NCBI GenBank assembly: GCA_004535785.1
Contig: SPIB01000001.1
Span: 1,388,175 to 1,452,174 of the forward strand
From: Gammaproteobacteria bacterium LSUCC0112
GTDB taxonomy: Bacteria > Pseudomonadota > Gammaproteobacteria > Pseudomonadales > Pseudohongiellaceae
Direction: 5' to 3'
DNA: 64,000 bases
How positions within the stretch are numbered: position 1 is the stretch's first letter; the number at the start of each line of letters is the position of its first letter. The notes under the pieces are model-generated. The model saw only the letters and a list, made by a program, of their open reading frames with translations. It was not told the DNA's origin and did not search any database. Below are positions 10,124 through 19,808 of this stretch, piece by piece. Both the position numbers and the translations under genes were made by a program.

Positions 10124-12031
10124 GTGAGCAACCCGGTTGACCCGCAGGACAGCATGCAGCAACCCCCTCAAGCCCCGGATCACCGAGATATGTGGCTGAA
10201 GGGGTTTCCGTGCCTGCTGCTGATGCTGGCAGCGCTGTATTACTTTCCCCTGACGACACTGAATGTGCCCGGCCTGATTGTGATGGTACTAGCGGTCAGC
10301 TGGTGCTATTACCACTATTTTTTGCCGCTGCATCTCATTCGCCGCCGAGCCTTTCTGACGCATTTGACCAGTGACCACAGTGTGTTGCGACGCTGGTTGT
10401 GGCGAGGTATGTGGTCTCGTTTTTTGTTATTGATCTGGTGTGTTGTCCTTGCGGCGAGTGTGCTGCTGCTCAGTCATAATTTTTCACCTGCTGAATGGTG
10501 GATACTGCTGTGCTGTGTACCGGTGTTATTGCTGTTACTTCCGCAGGCACTGCGCTGGAGTGGATCAGAAGCTGATCAATATGTTCACTTGCCGCTGGCA
10601 CTGCGTGTGGCGGTTTATCTGACCATTGTGATTTCCACACTCGGATTGATCGCCGTTCAGATACTGGGCGAAGGGGTGCCGGATACCCGCCAGCTGAGTT
10701 TGATGCAGGTGGTATCGCAGTCCTGGTCAACAGCGTTGGACTCGACAGGATTGCCCGTCACCGGCTGGTTGTCAGGTGTTGAGGCCGTGATGAGCAATAG
10801 CGTCTGGCACTTGATGCAACAGGCATCATCTCTCAGTGAGCAATCTGCTGGACTCAAATTGGCTGCATGGCTCATCTTTTTGCTGTTTGTCACGTTGCGC
10901 GCCGCACTGATTTGGTTTGTGCTGGCAGGCCTGTTGAGCTGGTTGCTGGGCGCAGCACGGCGCGGTGATCGCTTGTTGAGTGATACCAATGCCGGTGCAC
11001 ACTTTGTCAGTGGTGTCAGTTTGCTGGCGATTGTCAGTCTGTTGCTGGCACAGCCCGGCGTGTCTGTGTTTGTCAGCCGGCTAGCCGACCAGTCCATGTT
11101 GGCATTGCCTCTGCCTGCTCCCGATCCTTGTGCCAGACTCGCCCCGCTCGAACTGGCGCAGTCTGAAGAGCGTTCACGAAACGCCACGAACAACGCGTAC
11201 CTGCTGTGGCAACAGGACACAGAGCAACAACTGGATGCTGCCTTTGAGCAAGCATTTGCACACTTGGAACCTGCGGTGGACAGCTATCTGGACTGGAATT
11301 TCAGCATCAGTGGTCAGTACCTGCAGCTGGGCTTTTTGCTGAGTGCCATGCTCGAGCAAGACGTGGAACAACGGTTTGCGGACTATATCGGCACCAAAAT
11401 TGATGAACATCTCAATCCAGTGTTATCCCCGGCCTTACATCAGGTGCGTGAGGAACTTCTGCAGCAATTTGACAGCGAAGCGCAAGCATTCTACGTTAAA
11501 CAAGCGATGTATCTGGATGGATTGATGGCATCCAGCACCTGTCTCTTGCCAGTGCTGCCACCGCTGACGATGCCGGAGTTGGTCAACAAATCTGCTGTGG
11601 GTGTCGGGCCGCTTGTTGGTCTGTTGGTAAGCAGGTTTGCGGTTCATGGTGGCGCACGAGTAGGCAGCAAGGTGCTGACGCGAAGTGCCAGCAAGCGAAT
11701 CATCAGTGCCAGCGCTGCCAAAGTGTCTGCCAAAGTTGCTGAGTCAACCGGCCTCGCTGGCCTCGGTGTGGGGTGTGGCGTGATGGCCCCGGTATGTGTG
11801 CCCGTGCTGTTTGTGGCAACCTGGCTGGGAACGGATTTATTGATCAACAAATTTGACGAGGCCATCAATCGCCCGCAAATGAAAGCGGACTTAATGGCGG
11901 CACTGCACGAGGAAAAACAACGTTTGCAGGCAGAGTATAAAGACCTGTTTGCATCTGCCGCATCGCAGCTATTGGCCGAGGTACACAATCACCAGGACCA
12001 ACGGTTCAGGATTCTGCGTGATGGCATTTAG
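10124..12031 (+). CDS. Unrecognised multi-pass membrane protein
   Basis: A 635-residue protein I cannot assign to a family. The GTG at 10124 has GAGGAG 7 nt upstream and is preferred over the TTG at 10061. The first half has about six hydrophobic segments, including LLLMLAALYYFPL, LLLIWCVVLAASVLLL and WWILLCCVPVLLLLL. A long soluble stretch follows (about residues 330-480), with a TTLP-like proline-rich break. Then comes an Ala/Gly/Ser-rich region, one more hydrophobic stretch (VMAPVCVPVLFVATWLG), and an amphipathic, charged C-terminus. It lies between sppA and a PerM-like gene on the same strand, which hints at an envelope role but proves none. Confidence 0.8.
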   Translation: MSNPVDPQDSMQQPPQAPDHRDMWLKGFPCLLLMLAALYYFPLTTLNVPGLIVMVLAVSWCYYHYFLPLHLIRRRAFLTHLTSDHSVLRRWLWRGMWSRFLLLIWCVVLAASVLLLSHNFSPAEWWILLCCVPVLLLLLPQALRWSGSEADQYVHLPLALRVAVYLTIVISTLGLIAVQILGEGVPDTRQLSLMQVVSQSWSTALDSTGLPVTGWLSGVEAVMSNSVWHLMQQASSLSEQSAGLKLAAWLIFLLFVTLRAALIWFVLAGLLSWLLGAARRGDRLLSDTNAGAHFVSGVSLLAIVSLLLAQPGVSVFVSRLADQSMLALPLPAPDPCARLAPLELAQSEERSRNATNNAYLLWQQDTEQQLDAAFEQAFAHLEPAVDSYLDWNFSISGQYLQLGFLLSAMLEQDVEQRFADYIGTKIDEHLNPVLSPALHQVREELLQQFDSEAQAFYVKQAMYLDGLMASSTCLLPVLPPLTMPELVNKSAVGVGPLVGLLVSRFAVHGGARVGSKVLTRSASKRIISASAAKVSAKVAESTGLAGLGVGCGVMAPVCVPVLFVATWLGTDLLINKFDEAINRPQMKADLMAALHEEKQRLQAEYKDLFASAASQLLAEVHNHQDQRFRILRDGI

Positions 12032-12120
12032 CAACAAGTCATCGGATAGTTTTGCAGCACGATAGTATTTTTTACGAGACACGCTCAGAATAGCGCTCCC
12101 GCGTTCCCGGACATTCAAGC

Positions 12121-13170
12121 ATGTCGCAGTTTATAAGCAATACCGCACTCAGTCGCATCCTGTTGCTGCTGATCGTTGCTGCAGGTGTGTTCTTTTTTAT
12201 TGATTTTCTTGTGCCTGTTTTGGCTGCCCTTATTATCTGTTTTGCCAGTTGGCCAATTTTTGAGCGGTTGAAAAAACGGTGTAATGGCAATGCAACCATT
12301 GCATCCAGTCTGGCATTAGCCGCCATTGTACTGGGATTGATTGCACCGCTGGGCATGGCGATTTCCTACGCGTTGGAAGAGGCCCGGATCTTTATCGGCT
12401 GGTTGATCAATGCCAATGAATATGGCGCTGCCGTGCCGGAGTGGATGCGGGCGTTGCCGTGGGTCGGTGAATCGCTGGCAGCGCAGTGGCAAATCTATCT
12501 TGGTGAGCCGCATCAATTGGGTCAGTTGTTTAATCTGGTCAGTGACCAGCAGATTGGCGGCATCTCGCGCTGGTTGCTGAATTTTGGCTGGACTGCCGCG
12601 GGCATGCTGCTGAGCTTGCTGTTTATGCTGATCACCTTGTTCTTCTTGTACAGGGACGGTGAAAAACTGGCGCTGCAACTCGATACGGTTGGCGAGCGTA
12701 TTTTGCCCGCGCGCTGGAACCGCTTTTCAAGGGTTGTACCGGCCACCGTCAGTGCCACGGTCGTGGGCATGACGCTAGTCGCCATTGGTGAAGGCATCGT
12801 ACTGGGTATTGCCTACTGGATAGCCGGTGTGCCTTCGCCGGTGGCGTTTGGTGTGCTGACTGGATTTATGGCGTTGATTCCCGGCGGTGCACCACTGGCG
12901 TTTTCACTGATTTCCATCTACCTCGTAGGTACGGGTGATACGTTTGCCGGCATTGCCTTGTTCGTCTGGGGCAGTGTTGAGCTGTTTATTGTCGACAAAA
13001 CCATTCGACCTACGTTAATCGGTGGCCCGGTCAAGTTGCCGTTTCTACCGACGTTTTTTGGATTGATTGGTGGTGTAAAAACCATGGGTGTTGTCGGGCT
13101 GTTTGTGGGGCCAGTGTTAATGGCCCTGCTGGTTGCGATCTGGCGCGAGTGGTTGCGCGACGATATCTGA
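12121..13170 (+). CDS. AI-2E family transporter / PerM-like permease
   Basis: A 349-residue polytopic inner membrane protein of the AI-2E transporter (UPF0118) family. The pattern is typical: paired N-terminal hydrophobic segments (RILLLLIVAAGVFFFIDFLV, ASSLALAAIVLGLI), a soluble middle, and a conserved C-terminal block with GIAYWIAGVPSPVAFGVLTG, PGGAPLAFSLISI and VDKTIRPTLIGGPVKLPFL. Members have been linked to autoinducer-2 export or Na+/H+ antiport; the substrate here is not known. A perfect 12-bp hairpin lies about 100 bp downstream, before glnK. Confidence 0.88.
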   Translation: MSQFISNTALSRILLLLIVAAGVFFFIDFLVPVLAALIICFASWPIFERLKKRCNGNATIASSLALAAIVLGLIAPLGMAISYALEEARIFIGWLINANEYGAAVPEWMRALPWVGESLAAQWQIYLGEPHQLGQLFNLVSDQQIGGISRWLLNFGWTAAGMLLSLLFMLITLFFLYRDGEKLALQLDTVGERILPARWNRFSRVVPATVSATVVGMTLVAIGEGIVLGIAYWIAGVPSPVAFGVLTGFMALIPGGAPLAFSLISIYLVGTGDTFAGIALFVWGSVELFIVDKTIRPTLIGGPVKLPFLPTFFGLIGGVKTMGVVGLFVGPVLMALLVAIWREWLRDDI

Positions 13171-13266
13171 CAACGTGGTTTCGGTGACCAGCTTCCAAGG
13201 TCAGGCTCGAATTTTGCAGTCTGAAGCGTGGGGCAACAACATACGTCAAATAACGCAGTCGTTGCG

Positions 13267-13737
<471 letters not shown>

Positions 13738-13775
13738 TTCTCCTGTCGTCAACTCTCTAAAAAAGGGAAACCATC

Positions 13776-15086
13776 ATGTTTACTACAAAAACAAAAGCGC
13801 TGGTACTCGGCGCATCGTTGTTGTCCTTCATGCCGGCGTTTGCCATGGCGCAAGGCGAAATAAGTGGCGCAAATACCGCGTGGATTTTAACGGCTACCGC
13901 GCTGGTGTTGTTTATGACTGTGCCTGGTTTGTCACTGTTTTATGCCGGTCTTGTGCGCAGCAAAAACGTTCTGTCGATTTTGATGCAGTGTTTTTCGATC
14001 GCTGCGGTGGTCTCTATTCTCTGGCTGGTTTATGGCTACAGTATTGCCTTTGGTCCAGCCGATGGCGGGTGGTGGGGGGGACTGAGCAAAGTCTTCCTGT
14101 CCGGTATCACCATTGATTCGTTGTGGGGAGATATTCCTGAACCTTTGTTTGTGGCCTTTCAGATGACTTTTGCGATCATCACGCCGGCATTGATCGTTGG
14201 TGCATTTGCGGAACGTATGAAGTTTTCATCCATCATGTTGTTTGTGATTCTGTGGACAACGCTGGTGTATTTCCCGGTTTGCCACTGGGTCTGGAACAGC
14301 AACGGTTGGTTGTTCCAGATGGGGCTGATTGATTTTGCTGGTGGCACTGTTGTGCACGTCACCGCCGGTGTTGCAGCGTTGGTGATGGCCGTGATGCTGG
14401 GCAAACGTCGTGAGTTTCAGGTTGCGCCGATGATTCCGCACAACCTGACCATGACCGTCACCGGTGCCGGCATGTTGTGGGTAGGTTGGTATGGTTTTAA
14501 CGCCGGTAGCGCGTTAGGTGCCAACGGTAACGCCGCCATGGCGCTGCTGGCGACACACATGTCTGCCGCCGCTGGTGCGATCACCTGGATGTGTATCGAG
14601 TGGATTCGTCATGGCAAACCCAGTGGTCTGGGCGCTGCAACAGGTCTGATTGCCGGTCTGGCAACCATTACGCCTGCAGCCGGTTCAGTCGGCCCGGCGG
14701 GTGGTATGGTTATTGGCATCATGGGCGGTTTTATCTGCTTCTTTGCGACGCATTATCTGAAAAACAAACTCAAGATTGATGACTCGCTGGACGTGTTCCC
14801 AGTGCACGGTGTGGGCGGTATGTTAGGCACCATGTTGGCTGCGGTGTTCATTTCCAGTGATCTGGGTGTGTTCAGTGGAAACGGTTATGCAGAAGGCATG
14901 GCGCTGGGTTCACAATTGACCATTCAGATCATTGGCATTCTGGCAACGGGTATCTACACGCTGGTGGTGACGGTGATCCTGATGAAAGTCGTTGGGGCAA
15001 TCACCTCCGGTAACCGAGTCAGCACAGAAGATGAAATGACCGGTCTGGATATCACCGATCACAATGAGAAAGGCTACTCCATGTAA
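13776..15086 (+). CDS. amtB: Ammonium transporter
   Basis: A 436-residue Amt/Rh channel for ammonium uptake in the inner membrane. It has a cleavable signal peptide (MFTTKTKALVLGASLLSFMPAFAMA), as in E. coli AmtB, then about eleven membrane spans. FYAGLVRSKNVLS, FAERMKFSSIM, DFAGGTVVHVTAG (pore histidine) and DVFPVHGVGGMLG (second pore histidine) are the conserved signatures. An AAGGGA ribosome site precedes the ATG. It is co-transcribed with glnK and is probably controlled by nitrogen status. It converges on the aldo/keto reductase gene. Confidence 0.97.
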   Translation: MFTTKTKALVLGASLLSFMPAFAMAQGEISGANTAWILTATALVLFMTVPGLSLFYAGLVRSKNVLSILMQCFSIAAVVSILWLVYGYSIAFGPADGGWWGGLSKVFLSGITIDSLWGDIPEPLFVAFQMTFAIITPALIVGAFAERMKFSSIMLFVILWTTLVYFPVCHWVWNSNGWLFQMGLIDFAGGTVVHVTAGVAALVMAVMLGKRREFQVAPMIPHNLTMTVTGAGMLWVGWYGFNAGSALGANGNAAMALLATHMSAAAGAITWMCIEWIRHGKPSGLGAATGLIAGLATITPAAGSVGPAGGMVIGIMGGFICFFATHYLKNKLKIDDSLDVFPVHGVGGMLGTMLAAVFISSDLGVFSGNGYAEGMALGSQLTIQIIGILATGIYTLVVTVILMKVVGAITSGNRVSTEDEMTGLDITDHNEKGYSM

Positions 15087-15146
15087 TTGTGCTGGTGTGT
15101 GATCAGGCTGCTGATAAAAAAGCAGCTTGATGTGTTGCCGGTGTTG

Positions 15147-15968
15147 TTAGCAGAATGCAGCAACACTGGCCGCATTGTCCTGAAGGTGGTGTGTGTTGAT
15201 TGTCCCAACAATCACCGAACTGACACCGGGTTCAGACAGCACAAACCGAAGGCTCTCTGCGGCCGCTTCCGCTGATGATAACTGACCGTTCCCGGGGGAC
15301 AGTTTTATGGCATGTCCGCTATTAAACGCTTTTTTGATCAGCACGCCTTTGCCCAGTGTTCTGGCTGTTTGAATCACCTCAAGTTCTGCGGTTTCAAGCG
15401 GGTTGAACGTGACCATCACCACATCCGCATAACTCAGCGCCAACACACCGCCGCTACAGGTTTTGCCTGAGAAACCGAAGGCGCGAATCAAACCGTCATC
15501 CTTCAGACGCTGCAGGGTTTCAAAGCAATCAGTTTGCGTGATGATGTGTTCATCATTGCCATCAGAATGCACAAGCACCACATCCAGATAATCGGTACGC
15601 AGTCGTTTTAAACTGCGCTGCACACTCGCTCGCGTGTGTGCAGCACCAAAATCAAAGTGTGATTGTCCGTTTACAAATTCTTCTCCGGTTTTGCTGCAAA
15701 CTACCCAGTCATGACGATGATGCAACAGTTTGCCCAAGCGCTCTTCGCTGGTGCCGTACGCAGGCGCTGTGTCGATCAGATTGATGCCTGTCGATTGTGC
15801 GATATCCAGCAATCTTCGTAATTCCATGTCATCAGGCAGTTCAAATCCAGTCGAATATTTAACTCCCTGATTGCGGCCGAACTTTACGGTGCCCAAACCA
15901 AGGCATGAGACTTGCAAACCAGTCTTGCCAAGTGTGCGAGTTGGCACTTGTGTGTGGGTGTCGGGCAT
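15147..15968 (-). CDS. Aldo/keto reductase
   Basis: A 273-residue cytoplasmic oxidoreductase with the NAD(P)H-dependent TIM-barrel fold. It shows LGTVKFGRN, the catalytic Tyr in DTAPAYGTSEERLG, the Lys in VCSKTGEE, and SVQRSLKRLRTDYLDVVLVH, which is typical for the family. The ATG at 15968 overlaps the stop of the upstream oxidoreductase as TGATG, implying coupled translation; the frame extends to 15986 but those codons lie inside the previous gene. The substrate is unknown. It is the last gene of a corA/FAD oxidoreductase/AKR operon. Confidence 0.9.
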   Translation of the reverse strand: MPDTHTQVPTRTLGKTGLQVSCLGLGTVKFGRNQGVKYSTGFELPDDMELRRLLDIAQSTGINLIDTAPAYGTSEERLGKLLHHRHDWVVCSKTGEEFVNGQSHFDFGAAHTRASVQRSLKRLRTDYLDVVLVHSDGNDEHIITQTDCFETLQRLKDDGLIRAFGFSGKTCSGGVLALSYADVVMVTFNPLETAELEVIQTARTLGKGVLIKKAFNSGHAIKLSPGNGQLSSAEAAAESLRFVLSEPGVSSVIVGTINTHHLQDNAASVAAFC

Positions 15969-17224
15969 CAGCGAATGTGCTCCCATGGAGGATCGGCCAG
16001 TAATGCCTGGGGTAGCAACTTGGCCAATTGTTTGCTTCCTTCGTCATCGCCGTGGAATGTCGTGTCAGACGATACCAACGCACTAACGCTGTCGCCCAGA
16101 TTGGGGCACAGGGTGAGTTTGGTTGGCCAGCACACCACAACGTTGCCGCACTCGGTCATAAAAGCGTTATCTGGTCGTTGCAGATCAGCAATGCGTGGTT
16201 CGGCCCGATTGATAAAAAAGCTGTGCCAGCGGGCATCTGAGAAATCCACCCAAGGGAACAGCGCTGACAAGGCTTGATGAGCCAGGCGCTGTTGGCTTTG
16301 TTCATCACGATGCACGCCGGATTCTGCAATTTCACCACCCACATACCAGACCCATTCAGGGTCACGGCTGTCGTGGCAAGGGTGTGACGTAATGGTAAAG
16401 CGAGGTGTCATTCCAAAACTGTCACCAATGCAGTGAACATAAGCAGGTGTTGCGTGTTTGACACGCACGCTGACCATGTGCAATGGCCGCCGTTGCATAG
16501 CGGGTTTTTCAATAGCGTCAGCTGTCTCCCACTGAGCCAGCAGCGCTTCATTACCTTCGCCGGCACACAGAATAATTTGCCCGGCATTCACAACAATCTG
16601 TTGGCCGCCATGCGCAATCAGCAGAGAGGCTTGTTTGGCGTCAGCGGCATGACGGGACTGCTCCAGGTGGACTTGTTCACATTGCAGGATACGGTTGTGC
16701 CAAGGGCGCGCCAGTGTTTGCAGCAACGATGGGGTATCAACAACAAAATCGCTGAGTTTATAAACGGTGCCGGCGGGCTTTGTACCGGCACTCCTCATGG
16801 CATCAGCAAAAAATGCCGGGTACTCGGCTGGTGTCAGCGCATCAATTCTGCCACGCAACGCTTTGCTGCCCAGAAACGATTTAAGTCGGGAGCGCAGGCT
16901 GCCGCTGGACCACATGTAGTAATGCTCCGACAAAACGCGGGTGCCTCGCAGATCAACATCACCGCTGCCGTTGAGGCAGGCGCGCCAACGCTCAGGCATG
17001 GTAGCAATGGCGCTGCTGGCGGGACTCAGTACGCCGTTCAGTGCATACTTTAAACCGCCGTGAATGATGCCCTGAGATGACAGCGTTTGTTTGTTGCCCA
17101 GACCATGGGTTTCCAGCAGCACAACGTCCATGCCCTGGCTGCTTAACCGGTTAAGCAACCACAGTCCCGCGATGCCGCCCCCAACGATGACGACCTGTAT
17201 GGATAATTCGGTTTTCACCTGCAC
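15968..17224 (-). CDS. FAD-dependent oxidoreductase (DAO / glycerol-3-P dehydrogenase-like)
   Basis: A 418-residue flavoenzyme. The dinucleotide site VVIVGGGIAGLWLLNRL, with GxGxxG at residues 15-20, opens the protein. LLETHGLGNKQTLSSQGIIHGGLKY is the usual DAO-type flavin contact, and a GNVVVCWPTKLTLCPNLGDSV segment near the end replaces the usual GLT/S flavin-binding closing motif. The family oxidises amines, 2-hydroxy acids or glycerol-3-P. The exact donor is unknown. It lies 22 bp downstream of corA and overlaps the aldo/keto reductase gene, suggesting the two redox enzymes act together. Confidence 0.83.
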   Translation of the reverse strand: MQVKTELSIQVVIVGGGIAGLWLLNRLSSQGMDVVLLETHGLGNKQTLSSQGIIHGGLKYALNGVLSPASSAIATMPERWRACLNGSGDVDLRGTRVLSEHYYMWSSGSLRSRLKSFLGSKALRGRIDALTPAEYPAFFADAMRSAGTKPAGTVYKLSDFVVDTPSLLQTLARPWHNRILQCEQVHLEQSRHAADAKQASLLIAHGGQQIVVNAGQIILCAGEGNEALLAQWETADAIEKPAMQRRPLHMVSVRVKHATPAYVHCIGDSFGMTPRFTITSHPCHDSRDPEWVWYVGGEIAESGVHRDEQSQQRLAHQALSALFPWVDFSDARWHSFFINRAEPRIADLQRPDNAFMTECGNVVVCWPTKLTLCPNLGDSVSALVSSDTTFHGDDEGSKQLAKLLPQALLADPPWEHIR

Positions 17225-17246
17225 AAGGTCCTTGAGTAGATGGCGC

Positions 17247-18335
17247 TTACAGCCAATGACGTCGACGGAAATAATAGAGTAACCCGGCGCCGGTGCCGGC
17301 CATGATCAACATGATCAACGGGTACCCCCAACGCCAGTGCAGTTCCGGCATAAACTCAAAATTCATCCCGTATACACCAGCGATAAATGTCAGCGGCATG
17401 AAAATGCTGGCAAACAGCGTCAGGGTTTTCATGGTTTCATTCAAACGCTGGCTGCTTGAGGAGACATAAAGATCAAGCATGCCGGCCAATAACTCGCGCA
17501 GAGTTTCCATGTTGTCGATGATATGGATACTGTGATCGTAAACATCGCGCAGATACAGACGAATATCACTGCTCAAAATAACACTTTCATCCCTGCTCAG
17601 GCTGCTGAGTACCTCACGCATGGGCCAGATCGCCTTGCGTAACAACAACATCTCGCGTTTGAAGTGTTGCACACGATTTAACGTCCGGGCGCCGGGAGTT
17701 TGCATTAACTCATCTTCAAGGTCTTCAATGACGTCGCCAAATTTTTCCAGCAATAAAAAGTAATTATCAACCACCGCATCTATCAAGGCATACGCAAGAT
17801 AATCCGGTCCAAGTTCCCGTATCTTTCTGCCCGTGCGAAGACGATTGCGTACGCCATCAAACACCGTGCCGGGCTGTTCACAAAACGACAACAAGTAATT
17901 GTCGCCTACTATCAGGCTGACTTGTTCATTGTGCAGGCTTTGGGTGCTTTCATTAAAACTGAGCACCTTGATGACTATGTAAAGGTAGTCGTCATGCACT
18001 TCGATCTTGGGACGATGATCGGTGTTAAGGATGTCTTCCTGAACAAGCGGGTGGATCGAAAAACGCTCTCCAATACTGCGGATAATGTCCGGATTTTGCA
18101 GACCATCGATATTTATCCAACCGGTTTGATGCGCCTGCTTTTCGTGTGCACACTCACTGACATCGGTAATTTCCTGCTCGTGAACGGCGTGCTCATCGTA
18201 ACGAATATAATGGATGTCAGTGATCAGGTTGCTGATGTCACCGATATGGACCAGTGTGCCGGGTGCTGCGCCAGTTTTTTTGCCGCGCTTTTTTATCAGG
18301 CGTGATTGTCGGTGAGACGCATGTGTATTGGTCAT
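17247..18335 (-). CDS. corA: Magnesium/cobalt transport protein CorA family
   Basis: A 362-residue CorA-type divalent cation channel. A long cytoplasmic N-terminal domain rich in charged helices is followed by two C-terminal membrane segments. The signature YGMNFEFMPEL lies between MPLTFIAGVYGMN and the second span GYPLIMLIMAGTGAGLLYYF, and the protein ends RRRHWL. The ATG at 18335 has GGGAG upstream; a frame from 18371 adds 12 residues with no ribosome site. A Lys/Arg-rich N-terminal tail (RLIKKRGKKTG) is longer than in many CorA proteins. It heads the minus-strand operon. Confidence 0.9.
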   Translation of the reverse strand: MTNTHASHRQSRLIKKRGKKTGAAPGTLVHIGDISNLITDIHYIRYDEHAVHEQEITDVSECAHEKQAHQTGWINIDGLQNPDIIRSIGERFSIHPLVQEDILNTDHRPKIEVHDDYLYIVIKVLSFNESTQSLHNEQVSLIVGDNYLLSFCEQPGTVFDGVRNRLRTGRKIRELGPDYLAYALIDAVVDNYFLLLEKFGDVIEDLEDELMQTPGARTLNRVQHFKREMLLLRKAIWPMREVLSSLSRDESVILSSDIRLYLRDVYDHSIHIIDNMETLRELLAGMLDLYVSSSSQRLNETMKTLTLFASIFMPLTFIAGVYGMNFEFMPELHWRWGYPLIMLIMAGTGAGLLYYFRRRHWL

Positions 18336-18499
18336 AATAATCAGCAGCTCCCTGTGGGGCAGGATTTGCACATAGAGCAGAATCCTGCAATCATTCCCGC
18401 CGTTGTTGCGTTATGGTAGCACGCCCGCTTCCAGACCCGCACCTCGCTACCCGACTGGCACACACCTTATCTGTGCTCAGTCATGGGAACAGGGAATTT

Positions 18500-19786
18500 G
18501 TGAACAGAGCCTTTTATAATTTTGTTTTTTACCTGCTGCTGCCAGTCATCGTACTCAGGCTTTTGTGGCGAGCCTTGTTTTTACCGGCCCCGGCGTATGC
18601 AAAACGGTGGGGCGAGCGCTTGGGTTTTGTTGACCAGGCGTTGGCCGGCCGCACGGAAAAACAATGGATCTGGGTGCATGCCGCGTCAGTCGGTGAATCC
18701 GTTGCGATCTCTCCATTAGTACTGAAGTTGCGTCGCGAACGACCGCAGTGGGGAATTGTTGTCACCACCATGACGCCCACGGGGTCTGAGCGAATTGATG
18801 AATTGTTCGGGCACGATGTCTGCCACGTTTATGCGCCGTACGACTATGCGGGTGCAGTTAAACGTTTTCTAAAGAGTTTTAAACCGGCGTTGGTCATTCT
18901 GGTCGAAACCGAGTTGTGGCCAAATCTGGTGCACTACAGCAAAAAAAGTGGTGCCAGGATCATGGTCGCAAATGCCAGACTGTCCGAGAAATCCTATCGT
19001 GGATACGAAAAATTTGCAGCGCTTGGCAAACCTATGCTCAAACAAATTGACTGTATCGCGGCGCAAGCCGAAAGCGATGCCATGAGATTTGAAAAACTCG
19101 GGGTGTCGGCGTCTGCAATAAAAATCACCGGCAGTATCAAATTTGATATTGAACTGCCTGACGCATTGCCTGAGTCAAGCGCAGCCATGCGCGCGCGTAT
19201 AGAGGGTGAGCGATCCATCTGGATCGCTGCCAGTACCCGCGAAGGTGAGGATGAAAAAGTACTGGCTGCCTTGCATCTGGTGCAAAAGCAGATCCCGGAT
19301 GTGCTGTTGGTATTGGTGCCACGCCATCCTGAGCGATTCCCCAGCGCCGAGCGTCTCTGTGAAAAAGAGCTCTTCCGGGTAGTGCGCCGGAGCAGCAATC
19401 AGCCTGTGGATAGGCAGACCGCGGTGTTTCTGGGCGACTCAATGGGTGAGTTGTTGGTTTATTACAGTCTGGCACAGTTTGCGTTTGTGGGCGGTAGCCT
19501 GGTCCCGACCGGGTGTCACAACGTCCTTGAGCCCGCCGCTATGGGGTTGCCGGTAATGACTGGTCCATCACAGTATAATTTTCAGACCATTTGCGAGCGG
19601 CTGACAGAACAGGGAGCCCTGCTGACTGTTGCGGATGAGCGCGCCCTTGCTGAACAAGTGGTTGCGTTCTTTCAGGATCCGCAGCGCGTTCAGGCCATGG
19701 GCAGCGCCGGTAAATTAACGGTTGCCGACAATCGAGGCGCCCTTGAGCGCATATTTACGTTGGTCGACAGCTATCTGCCGACCTGA
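18500..19786 (+). CDS. waaA: 3-deoxy-D-manno-octulosonic acid transferase
   Basis: A 428-residue Kdo transferase that adds Kdo from CMP-Kdo to lipid IVA at the inner membrane. It has the N-terminal anchor (FYNFVFYLLLPVIVLRLLW), then KRWGERLGF and the catalytic-Glu region WVHAASVGE. The GT-B donor-domain motifs VLVPRHPERF and FVGGSLVPTGCHNVLEPAA follow, with PVMTGPSQYNF after them. The GTG at 18500 with AGGGA gives the same length as E. coli WaaA; the frame is open from 18413. It pairs functionally with the Kdo kinase at 2.9 kb, which suggests a single phosphorylated Kdo in the LPS core. Confidence 0.95.
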   Translation: MNRAFYNFVFYLLLPVIVLRLLWRALFLPAPAYAKRWGERLGFVDQALAGRTEKQWIWVHAASVGESVAISPLVLKLRRERPQWGIVVTTMTPTGSERIDELFGHDVCHVYAPYDYAGAVKRFLKSFKPALVILVETELWPNLVHYSKKSGARIMVANARLSEKSYRGYEKFAALGKPMLKQIDCIAAQAESDAMRFEKLGVSASAIKITGSIKFDIELPDALPESSAAMRARIEGERSIWIAASTREGEDEKVLAALHLVQKQIPDVLLVLVPRHPERFPSAERLCEKELFRVVRRSSNQPVDRQTAVFLGDSMGELLVYYSLAQFAFVGGSLVPTGCHNVLEPAAMGLPVMTGPSQYNFQTICERLTEQGALLTVADERALAEQVVAFFQDPQRVQAMGSAGKLTVADNRGALERIFTLVDSYLPT

Positions 19787-19808
19787 GCAAACAGGATTCA
19801 CAGCAGAC

